NCBI GenBank assembly: GCA_002339265.1 | Contig: DDKG01000311.1 | Coordinates: 1 to 32,706 of the forward strand | Direction of reading: 5' to 3' | DNA from: Massilia sp. UBA2604 | GTDB lineage: Bacteria > Pseudomonadota > Gammaproteobacteria > Burkholderiales > Burkholderiaceae_D | Length of the DNA stretch: 32,706 nt | In this document: one piece after another, positions 32,265-32,706 of the stretch | Numbering within the stretch: position 1 is the first letter of the stretch | How the letters are laid out: each line of letters begins with the position of its first letter | Made by a program: the position numbers and the translations under genes | The notes under the pieces: generated by a model | Told to the model about the DNA's origin: nothing | Database searches by the model: none | What the model saw: the letters and a program-made list of their open reading frames with translations, nothing else

Positions 32265-32706
32265 CATGGCCACCGGCATTGCCGAGCGCGCCCGTGCCGC
32301 CCATCCGGTACTGATTGCGTCCTCCCGCCTTGGCCTGGTAGAGCAGGGCGTCGGCGCTGGCCACCAGCACATCGGCTCCCTGCGCATCGCGCGGCACCAG
32401 GCTCGACAGCCCCAGGCTCATCGTCAGGTGCGGCGCCGTGGGCGAAGCCGCATGCGGCAGGCCGAGCTGGGCCAGCTCATCCATCAGGCGATGCGCCACG
32501 CCTTCGGCGCCGAGCGCGTCGAGCTGGGGCAGCAGGATGGCGAACTCCTCGCCGCCGTAGCGCGTGACCAGGTCGTGAGTGCGGCCAGCGCCGCGCCGCA
32601 GCGCCGCCGCCACCTGCACCAGGCAGGCGTCGCCGGCCTGGTGGCCGTAGTGGTCGTTATAGGCCTTGAAATGGTCGACGTCGGCCAGGATCAGCGCCAC
32701 CGGCAG
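32257..32706 (-). CDS. GGDEF diguanylate cyclase, partial (C-terminal 149 residues)
   Basis: The reading frame continues past the right edge, so the N-terminal sensor is not visible. A GTG at 32700 is internal. The visible part has ILADVDHFKAYNDHYGHQAGD, an intact RYGGEEF active site and an RxxD inhibitory site (RTHD) five residues before it, so it should be a product-inhibited c-di-GMP synthase. The C-terminus ends in a Gly-rich tail (GGTGALGNAGGHGA). It is convergent with the ACAD-MaoC operon. Confidence 0.9.
   Translation of the reverse strand: MPVALILADVDHFKAYNDHYGHQAGDACLVQVAAALRRGAGRTHDLVTRYGGEEFAILLPQLDALGAEGVAHRLMDELAQLGLPHAASPTAPHLTMSLGLSSLVPRDAQGADVLVASADALLYQAKAGGRNQYRMGGTGALGNAGGHGA

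Overview
The window looks like chromosomal DNA of a GC-rich betaproteobacterium, most likely Oxalobacteraceae and Massilia-like. This is inferred from a PEP-CTERM exoprotein, DUF4214 proteins, a Tat-targeted PaoABC-type oxidoreductase, PHA synthase and GGDEF proteins, with high GC and long antisense ORFs. No phage, IS element, CRISPR array or recognisable defence locus is present.

Layout. 1-5610: the end of a DUF1566-type gene, a small lipoprotein, then three tandem secreted right-handed beta-helix paralogues. The first is frameshifted and the third carries an N-terminal DUF4214 domain. The lipoprotein and the first two paralogues share a conserved upstream module. 5610-8124: a YedK/HMCES protein, a pair of small membrane proteins and a PAS-like/GGDEF diguanylate cyclase. 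8132-11947: a complete paoABC operon. 12256-15094: a uspA-phaC operon, with a perfect FNR-type box upstream. That box could also drive a candidate small RNA (about 15129-15323).

15336-19616: a stretch of small orphan genes and looser, lower-GC sequence. It holds a Cys-motif protein, a 90-aa-class unknown, a possibly antitoxin-like unknown, a receiver domain that has lost its phospho-acceptor Asp, and an RTX-like protein with four DUF4214 repeats. It ends at tRNA-Leu(UAA). 19912-25076: an orphan ParB-like protein, an Ntn-hydrolase acylase (penicillin/AHL-acylase class), a maltose O-acetyltransferase-like enzyme, REP-like palindromes, thymidine kinase and a membrane protein with an HExxH motif. 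25260-28695: a Prc/Tsp-type tail-specific protease and a PEP-CTERM protein. 28789-32237: a tightly coupled operon of two unlike acyl-CoA dehydrogenase subunits and two MaoC hydratases. The window closes with a second, partial GGDEF protein.

How it works together. Most of the window is housekeeping and catabolic: aldehyde detoxification in the periplasm, acyl-CoA dehydrogenation plus hydration, PHA storage with stress response, and c-di-GMP signalling. The least explained parts are the beta-helix array with its shared promoter module, the FNR-box/hairpin RNA candidate, and the 15-19.6 kb orphan stretch.
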